A stretch of 64,000 nt of DNA, from NCBI GenBank assembly GCA_903873805.1, contig CAIQQB010000106.1, positions 38,672 to 102,671 of the forward strand, given 5' to 3'. Below are positions 10,970-20,421 of the stretch, piece by piece. The translations under genes and the position numbers were made by a program. This stretch comes from an uncultured Opitutia bacterium (GTDB lineage: Bacteria > Verrucomicrobiota > Verrucomicrobiia > Opitutales > Opitutaceae). The first letter of the stretch is position 1. Every line of letters starts with the position of its first letter. The notes beneath the pieces were generated by a model. The model saw only the letters and a list, made by a program, of their open reading frames with translations, was not told the DNA's origin and did not search any database.

Positions 10970-11483
10970 TTGATTAAGTGGGTGTGGTTGGATTATTGCG
11001 CCGAACCGCAGCCACGAAAGGCATTGGCGTCAGCGGCCGTGCCAGCCGGAAGCGCGCTGGAATTGACGGTCGGTTGCATGGGCTTTCCCGGGCTCGTGAA
11101 ATGTGGCGTGGGCCCATACAGGGCGGCACGCCACCGTGGCGGGTTTGCGAGACGAGTTCTCATGGTCATGGTTTGGTTCTCTGGGCGCTGCAGTTGCTGA
11201 GTTTACTGTTTGGCCTCTCCAAGGCGGGCTGCCCCGGCGAGCCGTGAGTGCAGCGGGTGCCACCTGAAACCGGGCAAGGTTCCGGGCGATCCCCGCAGCG
11301 GTATGCACCTAGCAAATGGTATGCCAAGGGTGCTGCGGGCGGCTTTATCGCTGAATCATATTCATGCAGCGCCAGCTCACAGCCTGACAATGCCTTCAGT
11401 GCGCTGGGAGTTTTGCGCCGGGCTCGCTCGTGCGGGCGGTCCGGGTTGCGACCCGCGGCGCCCCGGCACCGGCGGGGTTGCAG
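10970..11483. other. Intergenic region between the antiporter gene and amt
   Basis: About 514 bases. It contains a sigma-54-like promoter for amt at 11311-11326 (minus strand) and a small palindrome TGAATCATATTCA near 11353. A 58-codon minus-strand frame (10993-11169) is possible but unsupported. Otherwise nothing recognisable. Confidence 0.6.
11311..11326 (-). promoter_or_regulatory. Candidate sigma-54 (-24/-12) promoter for amt-glnK
   Basis: The minus strand reads TGGCATACCATTTGCT. Compared with the sigma-54 consensus TGGCAC-N5-TTGCW, only the sixth base differs (T for C), and the GG-to-GC spacing is correct. Sigma-54 control is classical for glnK-amt operons. The leader would be about 330 bases, which is long. 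Confidence 0.5.
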
Positions 11484-12824
11484 CTACAAAAAAAGCCAGC
11501 CGACGAGACCGAGGATCGGCAGCAGAATCGGCAGGCTGTATTTGAACAGATAGCCGAAGAAAGTCGGTCCGGGGGTGCCGGCGTCGTGGGCGATGGACTT
11601 GACCATGAAATTGGGCCCGTTGCCGATGTAAGTCATGGCCCCGAAAAAGACCGCCCCGAGGCTGATGGCGATGAGACGCAGCACATCCGCCGGCGATTGG
11701 CGCAGCACCCTGAGGACAGCGACCTCATCGGCGTCCCCGCTGGGAAAGTCCACCGGATGTTCCCCGTGGGCGGTAGCCTCCGCCAAACGGAGAAAGCTCA
11801 CATAGGTCGGGGCGTTGTCGAGCACGGCGGAAAGGCCGCCGGCGGCCAAGTAATAGTCGATCGGTTTCTTCACGCCAAACCCGTCGCCGTGTCCGTCCAC
11901 GTAATCCAGTGCAGGCAGCATGGTGAGGAAGATGCCGGCAAAAAGCAGGGCGACCTCCCGGATGGGGCCGAAGGTGAAGGCGTTGGCCGCATGCACCCGC
12001 CTGGGCGTGGCGTACCAGCTGACCACGGCTGCGCCGAGCATCACGGCTTCACGCAGAAAAAAGCGGCCCGGCAGGAACAGCGCCCCAACCACCGCGGCGA
12101 GCAAGAACAGATTGCCCTTTCCCTCGAGGCCCCAACCCGTCTCCGTTGTTCTCGGTGCCGCCGCCGGCGCTGCCTCTGCGCGTCCCCAACGCGAATCCAA
12201 GACGTAGAAGACCGCGAGGAGCAGACCAACGGTGAGGAGCCATGGTCCCAGGACGCGCCCGGTGAGCCAGAAAAAAGGAATGCCGCGCAGGTAGCCGAGG
12301 AAGAGCGGGGCGCCGACCGGGGTGAGGGCGCCGCCGATATTCGAAACCAGAAAGATAAAAAAAACGACCTGGTGCGGGGCCGGCCGGCTCCGGTTCAGCC
12401 GCAGCCACGGACGGATGAGAACCATCGAGGCACCGGTGGTGCCGATCAGGTTGGCCGCCAGCGCGCCGACCGCAAGAAAGGCCACCTTGGTCAGCGGGGC
12501 GGCATCATCCCGGACCGACAGGTGAATGCCGCCCGCGACGACGAAGAGCGATCCGGTGAGACAGAGGAACGAGGCGTAGTCCGCCAGGGTGTGCCTGACC
12601 GCCGTCCCACCGGCCGGGACCAAGGCGAGGTAATAGGCCGCGACACAGAGGCCGAGTCCAATGGAGACACCCGGGTAAAATCGCTCCCACCAATGCCGGA
12701 GATGCAACGATGCCAGGGGCATCGCGGCAATCAGCAACAGGAGCAGCGCGAACGGGGCGCTCATCCAGAGGGGGATCTCTCCGCTCGGAGAACCGGCATT
12801 GGCCAGGATGGGCGGGATGGGCAT
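11484..12824 (-). CDS. NhaD-type sodium:proton antiporter (ArsB/NhaD superfamily)
   Basis: 446 aa with about twelve hydrophobic segments. Blocks typical of NhaD-like antiporters are GTTGASMVLIRPWL, SNIGGALTPVGAPLFLG, LDNAPTYVSFLRLAE and YIGNGPNFMVKSIA; the paired re-entrant Asn/Gly/Pro motifs belong to the ion-translocation core of the IT superfamily. It would exchange Na+ (or Li+) for H+ across the inner membrane, which fits the K+/osmotic theme of the neighbours. It is transcribed on its own; no partner gene is adjacent. A citrate or arsenite carrier of the same superfamily is a less likely alternative. Confidence 0.85.
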   Translation of the reverse strand: MPIPPILANAGSPSGEIPLWMSAPFALLLLLIAAMPLASLHLRHWWERFYPGVSIGLGLCVAAYYLALVPAGGTAVRHTLADYASFLCLTGSLFVVAGGIHLSVRDDAAPLTKVAFLAVGALAANLIGTTGASMVLIRPWLRLNRSRPAPHQVVFFIFLVSNIGGALTPVGAPLFLGYLRGIPFFWLTGRVLGPWLLTVGLLLAVFYVLDSRWGRAEAAPAAAPRTTETGWGLEGKGNLFLLAAVVGALFLPGRFFLREAVMLGAAVVSWYATPRRVHAANAFTFGPIREVALLFAGIFLTMLPALDYVDGHGDGFGVKKPIDYYLAAGGLSAVLDNAPTYVSFLRLAEATAHGEHPVDFPSGDADEVAVLRVLRQSPADVLRLIAISLGAVFFGAMTYIGNGPNFMVKSIAHDAGTPGPTFFGYLFKYSLPILLPILGLVGWLFL

Positions 12825-13147
12825 GGAGGTCGGTGCGTGCAGAAGTCATGCCGCCCTCTGGAAACCGGGCGGAGAAGGGCAGGCTGGTCGCAAGCCAATG
12901 CGGGAGGATTTTTTCCGGCCGGCCGTTGATTGCAATGCCATCTTTGGCCGGATACCGCTTGGAAACGAGAGGAGAAGCGACCGCGACTGCATACCTTCAT
13001 CCGATCATCCGTGCCCATCACCTTGGAATTCTCTGGCGACCTGACTTTGAAACGTTTGAGAAGGGCACACCACGGTTAACGGCATCTTAGCGCATGAGGG
13101 TGATTTGTTAATTAGTTTCCAGTGGGAAGACGGTGTAAGGTGGGTAT
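12825..13147. other. Intergenic region
   Basis: About 320 bases between divergent genes. The right part is more AT-rich (TTGTTAATTAG near 13105) and may hold a promoter for the next small gene. No repeats or RNA genes recognised. Confidence 0.5.
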
Positions 13148-13351
13148 GTGAAAACAGAGCTCACCAACCCCAATGATACGTTCGCCCCCAAGGGCCGGTC
13201 GGAGCGGATCGACTGGAATCGGGCGGTTTATCTTATTGTTATGCTGAATCTTGTATTCGGATCAATCACTCTCTGGGTTCTCGATCCGAATCATCAGATC
13301 ACGAGTTCATCGCGGATCTGGTGGCCTTCGCAGGTTGCATCGGGACGGTGA
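13148..13351 (+). CDS. Small membrane protein of unknown function (67 aa)
   Basis: Starts MKTELTNPND, with RIDWNRAVYLIVMLNLVFG leading into a single hydrophobic segment at about residues 26-44, then a polar tail. The pattern 'IDW..AV.LI' before a helix resembles the N-terminus of membrane fatty-acid desaturases, so it could be a truncated relic, but no histidine boxes follow. Upstream, AAGGTGGGT may serve as a ribosome binding site. A stem (13400-13407 with 13419-13426) follows the stop and could end transcription. Confidence 0.4.
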   Translation: MKTELTNPNDTFAPKGRSERIDWNRAVYLIVMLNLVFGSITLWVLDPNHQITSSSRIWWPSQVASGR

Positions 13352-13653
13352 CAGACGTCTCGTTGGATCGATGCCGATGATCGGCATACCGCCAATCAGA
13401 ATGGCGAAAACATGAGTATCGCCATTTTGTAATTGGTATCATTCTGGCAACAAGTAGTTAGCCAAGGAACGGTATTTGAATTGCAGTAATACGCTATAAC
13501 CGAAAAGAGGCGGCAATGTGTCATGAAACTTAATAATTAATGATTTCTTAATACTTTCATTACTTTTCTTAATGTTTTCTTAATACTGCTGGTATGGGAG
13601 TTGCAAACGTGGGGGCCGAACCAGATCACCAACCCTCAACTCGCAAACAGACC
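13352..13653. other. AT-rich intergenic region upstream of the APC permease
   Basis: About 300 bases, strongly AT-rich from about 13400 on, against GC-rich flanks. It contains the palindrome ATGCCGATGATCGGCAT (13371-13387), the stem AATGGCGA/TCGCCATT (13400-13426) and the TTAAT operator cluster (13530-13585). An in-frame ATG at 13594 lies within what looks like the promoter. Confidence 0.6.
13537..13585. promoter_or_regulatory. Putative KdpE operator upstream of the APC permease
   Basis: Two tandem pairs: TTAATG-ATTTC-TTAATA (13537-13553) and TTAATG-TTTTC-TTAATA (13569-13585). Each has an 11-base period and the pairs are offset by 32 bases. The kdp operon upstream region has the same unit and the same 32-base offset. 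These are direct repeats, as expected for an OmpR-family dimer binding head-to-tail. Confidence 0.55.
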
Positions 13654-15732
13654 ATGGCCGATAAGAATACCGCCACAATGAAACCCACGCTCGGGCTGAC
13701 CGGGCTGACCAGCAACGCAATGGCGCTGATTGCACCGGGCGCCTTTCTCTGGCTCACCTTCCAGGAGCAGGCGCTTTATGGAGCCCCGATGGCCGGCAGT
13801 GCCATGTGGTTCGGCATCATCCTTGCCCTGCTGCTCTGCTTGGCCACGGCCGTGAGCTACGCGGAACTGTCCAAACTTTATCCCGGGGCCGGATCCTCGT
13901 ACTACTACGCGGAACAGGCGTTTCTCTCCAAGACGCACGCCTTCAAGTTCGCCCGTTTGGCCAAATTCATGACCGGTTGGGCCAGCCACCTTTACTACTG
14001 GGTCTATCCCGGTTGCATGGTGGGTGTAACCGCCATTCTCATCGGCTATCTGGCTGGAGTGCTCTTCCCCAACACCTTTAGCGGTACCTACAACAGCCCG
14101 CTACTGATGATTCTGGTCTGCATCGTTTTCGCCTTGGGCGTCACCTACATCGCCTCGCGCGGGGTCGGCGGCACCACCACGGTGAATCTGGTCATCAACA
14201 TCATCCAGATTGGCGCGCTGCTGGTCTTCTCGGCCATCGCCTTGGGCTACCGTATCAACCATCCGCAAGATTCGAAGGGCTGGCATTTGTCCGGCGGCGC
14301 CCTGGTGGACTACGCGGTTGACCAAACCAATGTCACCACCACCGATGCAAAAGGCGTGACCACGCCGGTTCAGGATGCCTGGGCGGATGACACCGCTGAC
14401 AAGCCGGACCCGAAGTGGCAGACCGACAATGGCCTGCCGGATGGCAAACTGGTCCTCGACAAGGACGGCAAGAAGATCCCGGTTTACAAAACGGTGGATC
14501 GCACCGTCTCTGACGACGACCTGAACAAGGACAAGAACAAGGATCCCGATGTGTCGGCCGCGGCTCTGACCGCGCTCGGTCTCGGCTCCGGCGACCCTTA
14601 TCCGGTCTTCCAAAAGGACAAGGACGGCAAGTATCTCAAGGACAAAGATGGCAAGCTGATGGAAGCGGACTTTACGGTCAGCTATAAGCCGGAGGATGCG
14701 ATGTCGGGTGCTGCGGGTGATGACAAAAATCCCCAAGCCTTCAACTTCCATGCCACAGCCTCCTCGGTCGTGTCCCCGCACAAGTTCAGCTATGTCTTCA
14801 TCCAAGCCTGTATCGCGATTCTGATCCTCGTCGGATTCGAGTCGGTCTCCGCGATGGGTGAGGAAGCGAAGAACGCCAAGCGGGACATTCCCCGCGCCAT
14901 CATTCTGGCGCTGGTGATCCAAGGCGCCTTCTGCTACCTGATCGAGTACTTCTGTGCCAATTACATGATGCACAATGGCTACACGCTGGCCAACGCCGGC
15001 GCCTCCGGGGCGCCGATCGGTGACATGATGCAGATTGCCGGGGCCTGGTTCTTCGGCAGCGCCGGGGCCGGCAAGGCCTTCATGCTGGTGCAGGCCTTCA
15101 CGGTGTTCCTCGCGCTCATCGGCACGACTCTGTCCTGCCTGAGCACGGGTGCCCGGGTGACCTACGCCATGGGCCGCGACGACGAGGTGCCCTCGCACTT
15201 CGGCATGCTGCACGGCAAGACGCTGTCGCCCCACAAGGCGATCTGGACGCTGGGCATCATCTCCATCGTCATCGGCATCATCACGGTGTTTGCCTACCTG
15301 GGCGAGCAGGCCGCCGATCTGGCTCCGCTGGACAAGCACAACATCTGGTACAGCTTCGGTATCTTTGATCCACACACCTACACTTGGATTCCGAACTCGT
15401 TCGTGACGATCAGCCTCATCAGCAACTTCGGCACGTTCCTGCTCTACATGTTCACCTGCATCATCGCCATCGTGGCCTTCCGCGAGCACCACACCTTCCA
15501 CGGGTTCAAGCACGTGGTGGTGCCGGTGTTCGGGGTGATCGCCAACTTCGCCTGCATGCTCTACTATCTGATCGGTTCCTTCACCGTGGCGGGCATGAGC
15601 TGGCACGAACCCTACATCGCTCTGGCGGTCTGCGGGGTCTGGGGTCTCTACGGAGCCTGGTACTTCTTGAAGAAGAGCAAGACCTCGGGCAAGGAAGTCA
15701 TTTTGAGCGCCAAACCTGTTGCAAGCAGCTGA
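13654..15732 (+). CDS. APC-superfamily permease with large charged insertion (possible K+ or amino-acid transporter)
   Basis: 692 aa from the ATG at 13654; the ATG at 13594 would add 20 residues but overlaps the operator/promoter region. About twelve helices. The first has GLTSNAMALIAPGAFLW, the unwound-helix region of APC permeases; FESVSAMGEEAKNAKRDIPRAI is the signature loop after helix 6/7. Between about residues 205 and 375 an insertion of some 170 residues is rich in Asp, Lys, Gly and Thr, with repeats such as KDKDGK. The shared operator with kdp and the nearby kdpDE suggest a role in K+ or osmotic balance (KimA is a K+ importer of this superfamily), but the substrate is not proven by sequence. 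Confidence 0.85.
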   Translation: MADKNTATMKPTLGLTGLTSNAMALIAPGAFLWLTFQEQALYGAPMAGSAMWFGIILALLLCLATAVSYAELSKLYPGAGSSYYYAEQAFLSKTHAFKFARLAKFMTGWASHLYYWVYPGCMVGVTAILIGYLAGVLFPNTFSGTYNSPLLMILVCIVFALGVTYIASRGVGGTTTVNLVINIIQIGALLVFSAIALGYRINHPQDSKGWHLSGGALVDYAVDQTNVTTTDAKGVTTPVQDAWADDTADKPDPKWQTDNGLPDGKLVLDKDGKKIPVYKTVDRTVSDDDLNKDKNKDPDVSAAALTALGLGSGDPYPVFQKDKDGKYLKDKDGKLMEADFTVSYKPEDAMSGAAGDDKNPQAFNFHATASSVVSPHKFSYVFIQACIAILILVGFESVSAMGEEAKNAKRDIPRAIILALVIQGAFCYLIEYFCANYMMHNGYTLANAGASGAPIGDMMQIAGAWFFGSAGAGKAFMLVQAFTVFLALIGTTLSCLSTGARVTYAMGRDDEVPSHFGMLHGKTLSPHKAIWTLGIISIVIGIITVFAYLGEQAADLAPLDKHNIWYSFGIFDPHTYTWIPNSFVTISLISNFGTFLLYMFTCIIAIVAFREHHTFHGFKHVVVPVFGVIANFACMLYYLIGSFTVAGMSWHEPYIALAVCGVWGLYGAWYFLKKSKTSGKEVILSAKPVASS

Positions 15733-15755
15733 GTGCGGTTTGGTTCTCCGGGCAA

Positions 15756-15787
15756 ACGACGGCTGCGCAAGCGGCCGTCGTTTTTTT
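15756..15787 (+). terminator. Rho-independent terminator of the permease gene
   Basis: ACGACGGC (15756-15763) pairs with GCCGTCGT (15774-15781), followed by a run of T to 15787. Confidence 0.85.
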
Positions 15788-15967
15788 CTGTCAAAATCAA
15801 GTCCATGCTTGGCGCGGTCCCACCGCCGGCTGAAGCTGTTCGCACTCTCTGACGCCGCCACCATGTTCGCGCCTATCCATTCTCCATCGTCCCGCTGAAC
15901 CAGCCGGTGGCGATGGCGCGCGCCAAGGGCCTGCCGCCCGTCGCACCCGAACCCCAGTCACTTCCCC

Positions 15968-17746
15968 ATGCACATCCAATACGGCGAATATTCCGGCAAG
16001 GGCCCGGTGCGCGACCACAACGAGGATCATGTCGCCTACGGTTTTCCGGAAGATCACCTGTTGCGGGACAAGATGGGCAGCATTGCACTGCTGGCCGATG
16101 GCGTGGGCGGGGCCGGCAACGGCGCCGTGGCCAGCAAGCTGGCCGTCGAGGAGGCGCTGGCGGTCTTCAAGGCGTCGCCGCCCGATCTCTCCCCGTCGCG
16201 TCTGCTCCAGCAGATCTTCGACGCGGCCACCCGCAAGGTCTACGATACGGCGATCGCCGAGACGGACAAGCGCGGCATGTCGACCACCCTGGTCGTCTCC
16301 CTCTTCCGCCATGACCAGGTGACGGTCGGTCACGTTGGCGACTCCCGGGTCTATCTGATCCGCCACAACACCATCCGCCGTCTCACTTCGGACCATTCCT
16401 ACTCCTCCCTGCAGGTCAAGCTGGGCCTCCTGCTCGAGCGGGATGCCATGACCAGTCCCAAGCGTTCGATCCTGATGCGCAGCCTGGGCAGCGAGCCCAT
16501 CTGCCGGTTCGACGTGCACACCGAGCCGCTCCAGCCGGGCGATAAAATCCTCCAGTGTTCGGACGGGCTGTATGCCTTTGTGGTCGACGACGAGATCCGG
16601 CAAATCGTGTCGCATTCCCATCCGTTCGATGCGTGCAAGAAGCTCGTGTCGCTGGCTGAACGGCGCCAGCTGGACGACAACATCTCGATCCAGATCCTGA
16701 ACGTGCAACGGATCGACCAGGCGCTGCCGGGTGCCCCCGGCGCGGCCGCCACGCCCAATGCCAAAACCGGCCGGGAACTGGGGCCGGGCTCCCTGCTCGA
16801 CGGGCGGTTTGAGCTCACGGATCTGATCAGCCGCAGCGGCATGGCCTCCATCTTCAAGGCGGACGACCGGGAAACCAAGCAGGCCGTGGCCATCAAGGTG
16901 CCCCTCATGCAGTTCGAGAGCGATGTGGCGACCTTCGACCGGTTCCAACGGGAGGAGCAGATCGGGCTTTCCCTGGACCACCCCTTGATTCTGAAGATGT
17001 TCAAGGTCGAGAAGAAGAGCCGCCCCTACATCGTGATGGAGTACCTGGAAGGCCAGACGCTGAGCGAGCTCATGGAGACCGTCCGGCCGCTGCCCGAGCC
17101 CGATGCCGTCCGCATCGCCAGCCGCGTCTGCGAGGCGCTCGACTACATGCACCGGAACAAGGTGGTGCACCGCGACCTCAAGCCGGCCAACATCATGATC
17201 TGCAGTGACGGAACCATCCGGATCATGGACTTCGGCATCGCCAAAAGCACTCAGTCGCGCCGCCTCACATTCGTGGGCTTTTCACCCACCATGGGCACGC
17301 CGGACTACATGGCGCCGGAGCAGGTGCGCGGAAAGCGCGGCGACGAGTTCACCGACATTTACAGCCTCGGCACCATCCTGTATGAGATGACCACCGGGGT
17401 CGTCCCCTTCGAGGGCGAAAATCCGTACGTGATCATGAACGCGCGCGTCACTGGCGACCCGCCTGCACCCCGCAAGCTCAACCCCCAGCTCACGCCGGTG
17501 GTGGAGGAGATCATCCTGCACGCGTTGGAACGCACCCCGTCCCAGCGTCATGCTTCGGCCGCGGCGATGAAGGCTGAACTGGACGATTTTGAAAAGGTCG
17601 AGCTGGTCGGCCGCTACCAGCGCTTGCGGGCTCCCGTGATTTGGAAGAGCCGGTTCAGCCTGATGCCGATGGTGATCGGTTTCGTCGTGCTGCAAATTCT
17701 GGTGGGCGTGCTCCTGTTCTGGTATTTCAGCCGGAAGAGCCACTGA
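15968..17746 (+). CDS. Fused PP2C-type phosphatase and Ser/Thr protein kinase, membrane-anchored
   Basis: 592 aa. The N-terminal domain (about 1-245) is a PPM/PP2C phosphatase: metal-binding RDHNEDH, ADGVGG, GDSRVYLIR, CSDGL and LDDNIS. After a short linker a Hanks-type kinase (about 275-550) has the Lys of VAIKVP, catalytic VVHRDLKPANIM, DFGIAKS and GTPDYMAPEQV; its glycine loop is degenerate (ISRSGMASIF). A C-terminal helix (about 568-588) anchors it in the membrane. Its stop overlaps the kdpD start (TGATG), so it is in one operon with the KdpDE K+ sensor. Opposing activities in one chain suggest tight control of the phosphorylation of a shared target, possibly KdpD or the permease (inference). 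Confidence 0.93.
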   Translation: MHIQYGEYSGKGPVRDHNEDHVAYGFPEDHLLRDKMGSIALLADGVGGAGNGAVASKLAVEEALAVFKASPPDLSPSRLLQQIFDAATRKVYDTAIAETDKRGMSTTLVVSLFRHDQVTVGHVGDSRVYLIRHNTIRRLTSDHSYSSLQVKLGLLLERDAMTSPKRSILMRSLGSEPICRFDVHTEPLQPGDKILQCSDGLYAFVVDDEIRQIVSHSHPFDACKKLVSLAERRQLDDNISIQILNVQRIDQALPGAPGAAATPNAKTGRELGPGSLLDGRFELTDLISRSGMASIFKADDRETKQAVAIKVPLMQFESDVATFDRFQREEQIGLSLDHPLILKMFKVEKKSRPYIVMEYLEGQTLSELMETVRPLPEPDAVRIASRVCEALDYMHRNKVVHRDLKPANIMICSDGTIRIMDFGIAKSTQSRRLTFVGFSPTMGTPDYMAPEQVRGKRGDEFTDIYSLGTILYEMTTGVVPFEGENPYVIMNARVTGDPPAPRKLNPQLTPVVEEIILHALERTPSQRHASAAAMKAELDDFEKVELVGRYQRLRAPVIWKSRFSLMPMVIGFVVLQILVGVLLFWYFSRKSH

Positions 17747-20421
17747 TGTCCTCTCCGAGTCCAACGTCCCGGCCCGATCCCGATGCGTTGCTGGCCTCGC
17801 TCAAACGCGAGGAGGCCCGGGCGCGCCGCGGCCGGCTGAAGGTTTTCTTCGGCATGTGCCCCGGCGTGGGCAAGACGTTTGCCATGCTCCGCGCGGCCCA
17901 GCAGGAACTGCGCGATGGCACGGACCTGGTGGTCGGCCTCGTTGAAACCCACCGGCGGGCCGAGACGGAGGCGCTGCTCGCCGGGCTGCCCATCATCCCG
18001 CGCAAGGAGATCGCCCACCGCGACGTGCGGCTCACCGAGATGGATCTCGAGGCGATCCTCGCCCGCAAGCCGCGCCTTGTGCTGGTGGACGAGTTTGCGC
18101 ACACCAACGCCCCCGGCTCCCGCCACCCCAAGCGCTACCAGGATGTGGTCGAGCTGCTCGACGCTGGCATCGACGTCTTCACCACGCTCAATGTCCAGCA
18201 CCTGGAGAGCCGCGCCGACGCCGTCCGCCAGATCACCGGGGTGACCGTGCAGGAGACGCTGCCCGACTCCGTGTTTGAGCTGGCCGACCAGATCGAGCTA
18301 ATCGATCTGTCGCCGGAGTCGCTGCTGGAGCGGTTGAAGGAGGGCAAGGTTTACCTCGGCGACCGGGCGGCAGCCGCGGCCGAGGGGTTTTTCAAGGACG
18401 CCCACCTCACCGCCTTGCGCGAGCTCGCCCTGCGCTTTGTGGCGGAGCGGGTGGACAAGCGCCTGCGCGAGTTGCGCGGCGCCGGTCCGGTCAACACTAT
18501 CTGGCGTTCGGGCGAGCGGCTGCTGGTGGCTGTGGGTCCGAGCCCCTCTTCCACGCAGCTGGTGCGCTGGACCCGCCGCATGGCGGCGGCGCAGGGCGCC
18601 TCGTGGATCGCCGTGAGCGTCGAGTCCTCGCGCCCGCTCGACCCGGAGGGGCAGCGCCGTCTCGAGCAGAACCTCACCCTCGCCCGTGAACTCGGCGCCG
18701 AGGTGGTCGTCACCCACGACGAGGACGTGGCGGCCGCGCTGGTGCGGGTCGCGCTGCAGAACAACGCGACGCAGATCGTGGTCGGCAAGTCCCTCCGGCC
18801 GCGCTGGCTGGATCTGGTGACCGGGGGCAACCTCGTGGACCGGCTCCTGCGGACCAGCGGACCGATCGACATCTACGTGGTGCCCGCCGAACGGGTGGCG
18901 GAGAAGCCCTTCGGCTGGCTCGACTGGCGGCCCACCGCACCGTCCCCCGCCCGGGAATACGCCGAGACGCTCGGGGTGCTCGCCGCGCTGACCGTGGCCG
19001 GCTGGTTCCTCACTCCCTACACGGGCTACATCGCGATCGGCATGGTCTATCTGCTCGCCGTGATCGCCCTCAGCCTGCGCGTGGGCCGGGGTCCGGTGAT
19101 GCTGGCCGGTGTGGTTAGCGCGCTGACGTGGAATTTTCTCTTCATCCCGCCGCTGTTCACCTTCATCATCGCCAAGTTCGAGGACGGGATGATGTTCGGC
19201 ACCTACTTTGTGGTCGCCCTGATCTCCGGGCACCTCACCGCGCGCATCCGTGCGCAGGAGCGGCACGAGCGGCTGCGCGAGGACCGGGCTACGGCGCTGT
19301 TCCACCTCACCGAGGGACTCAGCGCGGCGCGCAACCTTGACGATGGCGTGTTTGCGGCGCTGCGGCAGGCCGATGCGCTCTTTGGCGCGCAGACCGCGCT
19401 GCTGACGGGGGAGGGCGGAGGCCTCGTGCCGCATTTTGCGGGCTCCTTCACCATGACCGAGAAGGAGGCCGGGGTGGCCGACTGGTCGTGGCGCAACCGC
19501 CGGAAGGCGGGCCGATTCACCGACACTCTGCCGTCCGCCGAGGGCTTCCATGTGCCGCTGGTGCGCGAGGATCAGGCGCTGGGGGTGCTGGTCGTGCGGG
19601 TGCTGCCCACCTCGACGCTCACTCTGTCCCAACGCGACCTGATCGAGGGCTTCGCCGCGCAGATTGCTCTGCTGGTCGAGCGCGAACAGCTGCGCGCGGT
19701 CGGCGAGCGCGAGAAACTGCTGGCGGAATCGGACAAGTTGCACCGCGCGCTGTTTGACAGCGTCTCCCACGAGTTGCGTACCCCGCTGGCGGTCATCACG
19801 GCTGCGGTGGAGAACATGCCGGCCGCGACCGCCGAGACCCAGGCCTCGCTGGTGTCCGAGACCCGCGCGGCTGCCCACCGCCTCAACCGCCTGGTCGGCA
19901 ACCTGCTTGACCAGACCCGCCTCGAGAGCGGCACCCTCCGGCCCCGGCTCGACTGGTGTGATGTGCGCGATCTCGTCAATGCCGCGACCGAGGGAGTGCG
20001 CGACGCGCTGGCCGGCCATCCGCTCGAGGTGGTGGTGCCCGACGACGTGCCGCCGGTGCGGGCCGACTTTTCCCTGATGGAGCAGGCGCTGGCCAACCTG
20101 CTCCTCAATGCTTCCCTGCACACCCCCGCCGGCACCCCGGTGCTGCTCGCGGCCGGACTGGAGCGGGGCGGCGCGCGGGTTTACTTTACCGTGGCGGACC
20201 GCGGCCCCGGCTTCCCGGCGGAGATGCGGGAGCGGCTGTTCAAGAAGTTCCAGCGGGGTGACGCCGCGCGCGCCGGGGGCCTCGGGCTCGGTCTCTCCAT
20301 CGTGCGCGGTTTTGTCACCGCCCAGGGCGGCGAAATCGTGGTTGGGGCGAACCCCGGCGGCGGCGCCGTCTTTACCGTTTACCTTCCGCATGTCATGCCC
20401 AAGGCTCCTCCGCCAGAATGA
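17746..20421 (+). CDS. kdpD: Osmosensitive K+ channel histidine kinase KdpD
   Basis: 891 aa, full KdpD length. Order: N-terminal KdpD sensor with Walker A GMCPGVGKT (36-44); a Usp-like domain (about 250-370); four membrane helices (about 405-500); a GAF-like region; HisKA with phospho-His in SVSHELRTPLAV (about 675); and HATPase with NLLLNAS, DRGPGFP and GLGLGLSIVRGF. It senses K+ limitation or turgor and phosphorylates KdpE. The start at 17746 overlaps the stop of the phosphatase/kinase, and its own stop overlaps the kdpE start. The structural kdp genes are about 9 kb away, not adjacent. Confidence 0.97.
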   Translation: MSSPSPTSRPDPDALLASLKREEARARRGRLKVFFGMCPGVGKTFAMLRAAQQELRDGTDLVVGLVETHRRAETEALLAGLPIIPRKEIAHRDVRLTEMDLEAILARKPRLVLVDEFAHTNAPGSRHPKRYQDVVELLDAGIDVFTTLNVQHLESRADAVRQITGVTVQETLPDSVFELADQIELIDLSPESLLERLKEGKVYLGDRAAAAAEGFFKDAHLTALRELALRFVAERVDKRLRELRGAGPVNTIWRSGERLLVAVGPSPSSTQLVRWTRRMAAAQGASWIAVSVESSRPLDPEGQRRLEQNLTLARELGAEVVVTHDEDVAAALVRVALQNNATQIVVGKSLRPRWLDLVTGGNLVDRLLRTSGPIDIYVVPAERVAEKPFGWLDWRPTAPSPAREYAETLGVLAALTVAGWFLTPYTGYIAIGMVYLLAVIALSLRVGRGPVMLAGVVSALTWNFLFIPPLFTFIIAKFEDGMMFGTYFVVALISGHLTARIRAQERHERLREDRATALFHLTEGLSAARNLDDGVFAALRQADALFGAQTALLTGEGGGLVPHFAGSFTMTEKEAGVADWSWRNRRKAGRFTDTLPSAEGFHVPLVREDQALGVLVVRVLPTSTLTLSQRDLIEGFAAQIALLVEREQLRAVGEREKLLAESDKLHRALFDSVSHELRTPLAVITAAVENMPAATAETQASLVSETRAAAHRLNRLVGNLLDQTRLESGTLRPRLDWCDVRDLVNAATEGVRDALAGHPLEVVVPDDVPPVRADFSLMEQALANLLLNASLHTPAGTPVLLAAGLERGGARVYFTVADRGPGFPAEMRERLFKKFQRGDAARAGGLGLGLSIVRGFVTAQGGEIVVGANPGGGAVFTVYLPHVMPKAPPPE

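Noticed and set aside
10993..11169. 58-codon minus-strand frame in the amt leader
   Set aside because: No Shine-Dalgarno, no known family and composition like non-coding DNA. Kept only as a possible leader ORF.
11275..11290. TGGCACCCGCTGCA on the minus strand as a sigma-54 site
   Set aside because: GG-to-GC spacing is two bases short; the site at 11311-11326 fits better.
11430..12929. 499-codon plus-strand frame opposite the antiporter gene
   Set aside because: Antisense to a clear membrane protein; no motif, biased composition.
13371..13387. Palindrome ATGCCGATGATCGGCAT as an operator
   Set aside because: It is downstream of a small gene with no matching second site; it could be chance or part of a terminator.
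13594..13653. Upstream start of the APC permease at 13594
   Set aside because: Lies 9 bases after the operator repeats, within the likely promoter; the added 20 residues are not family-like.
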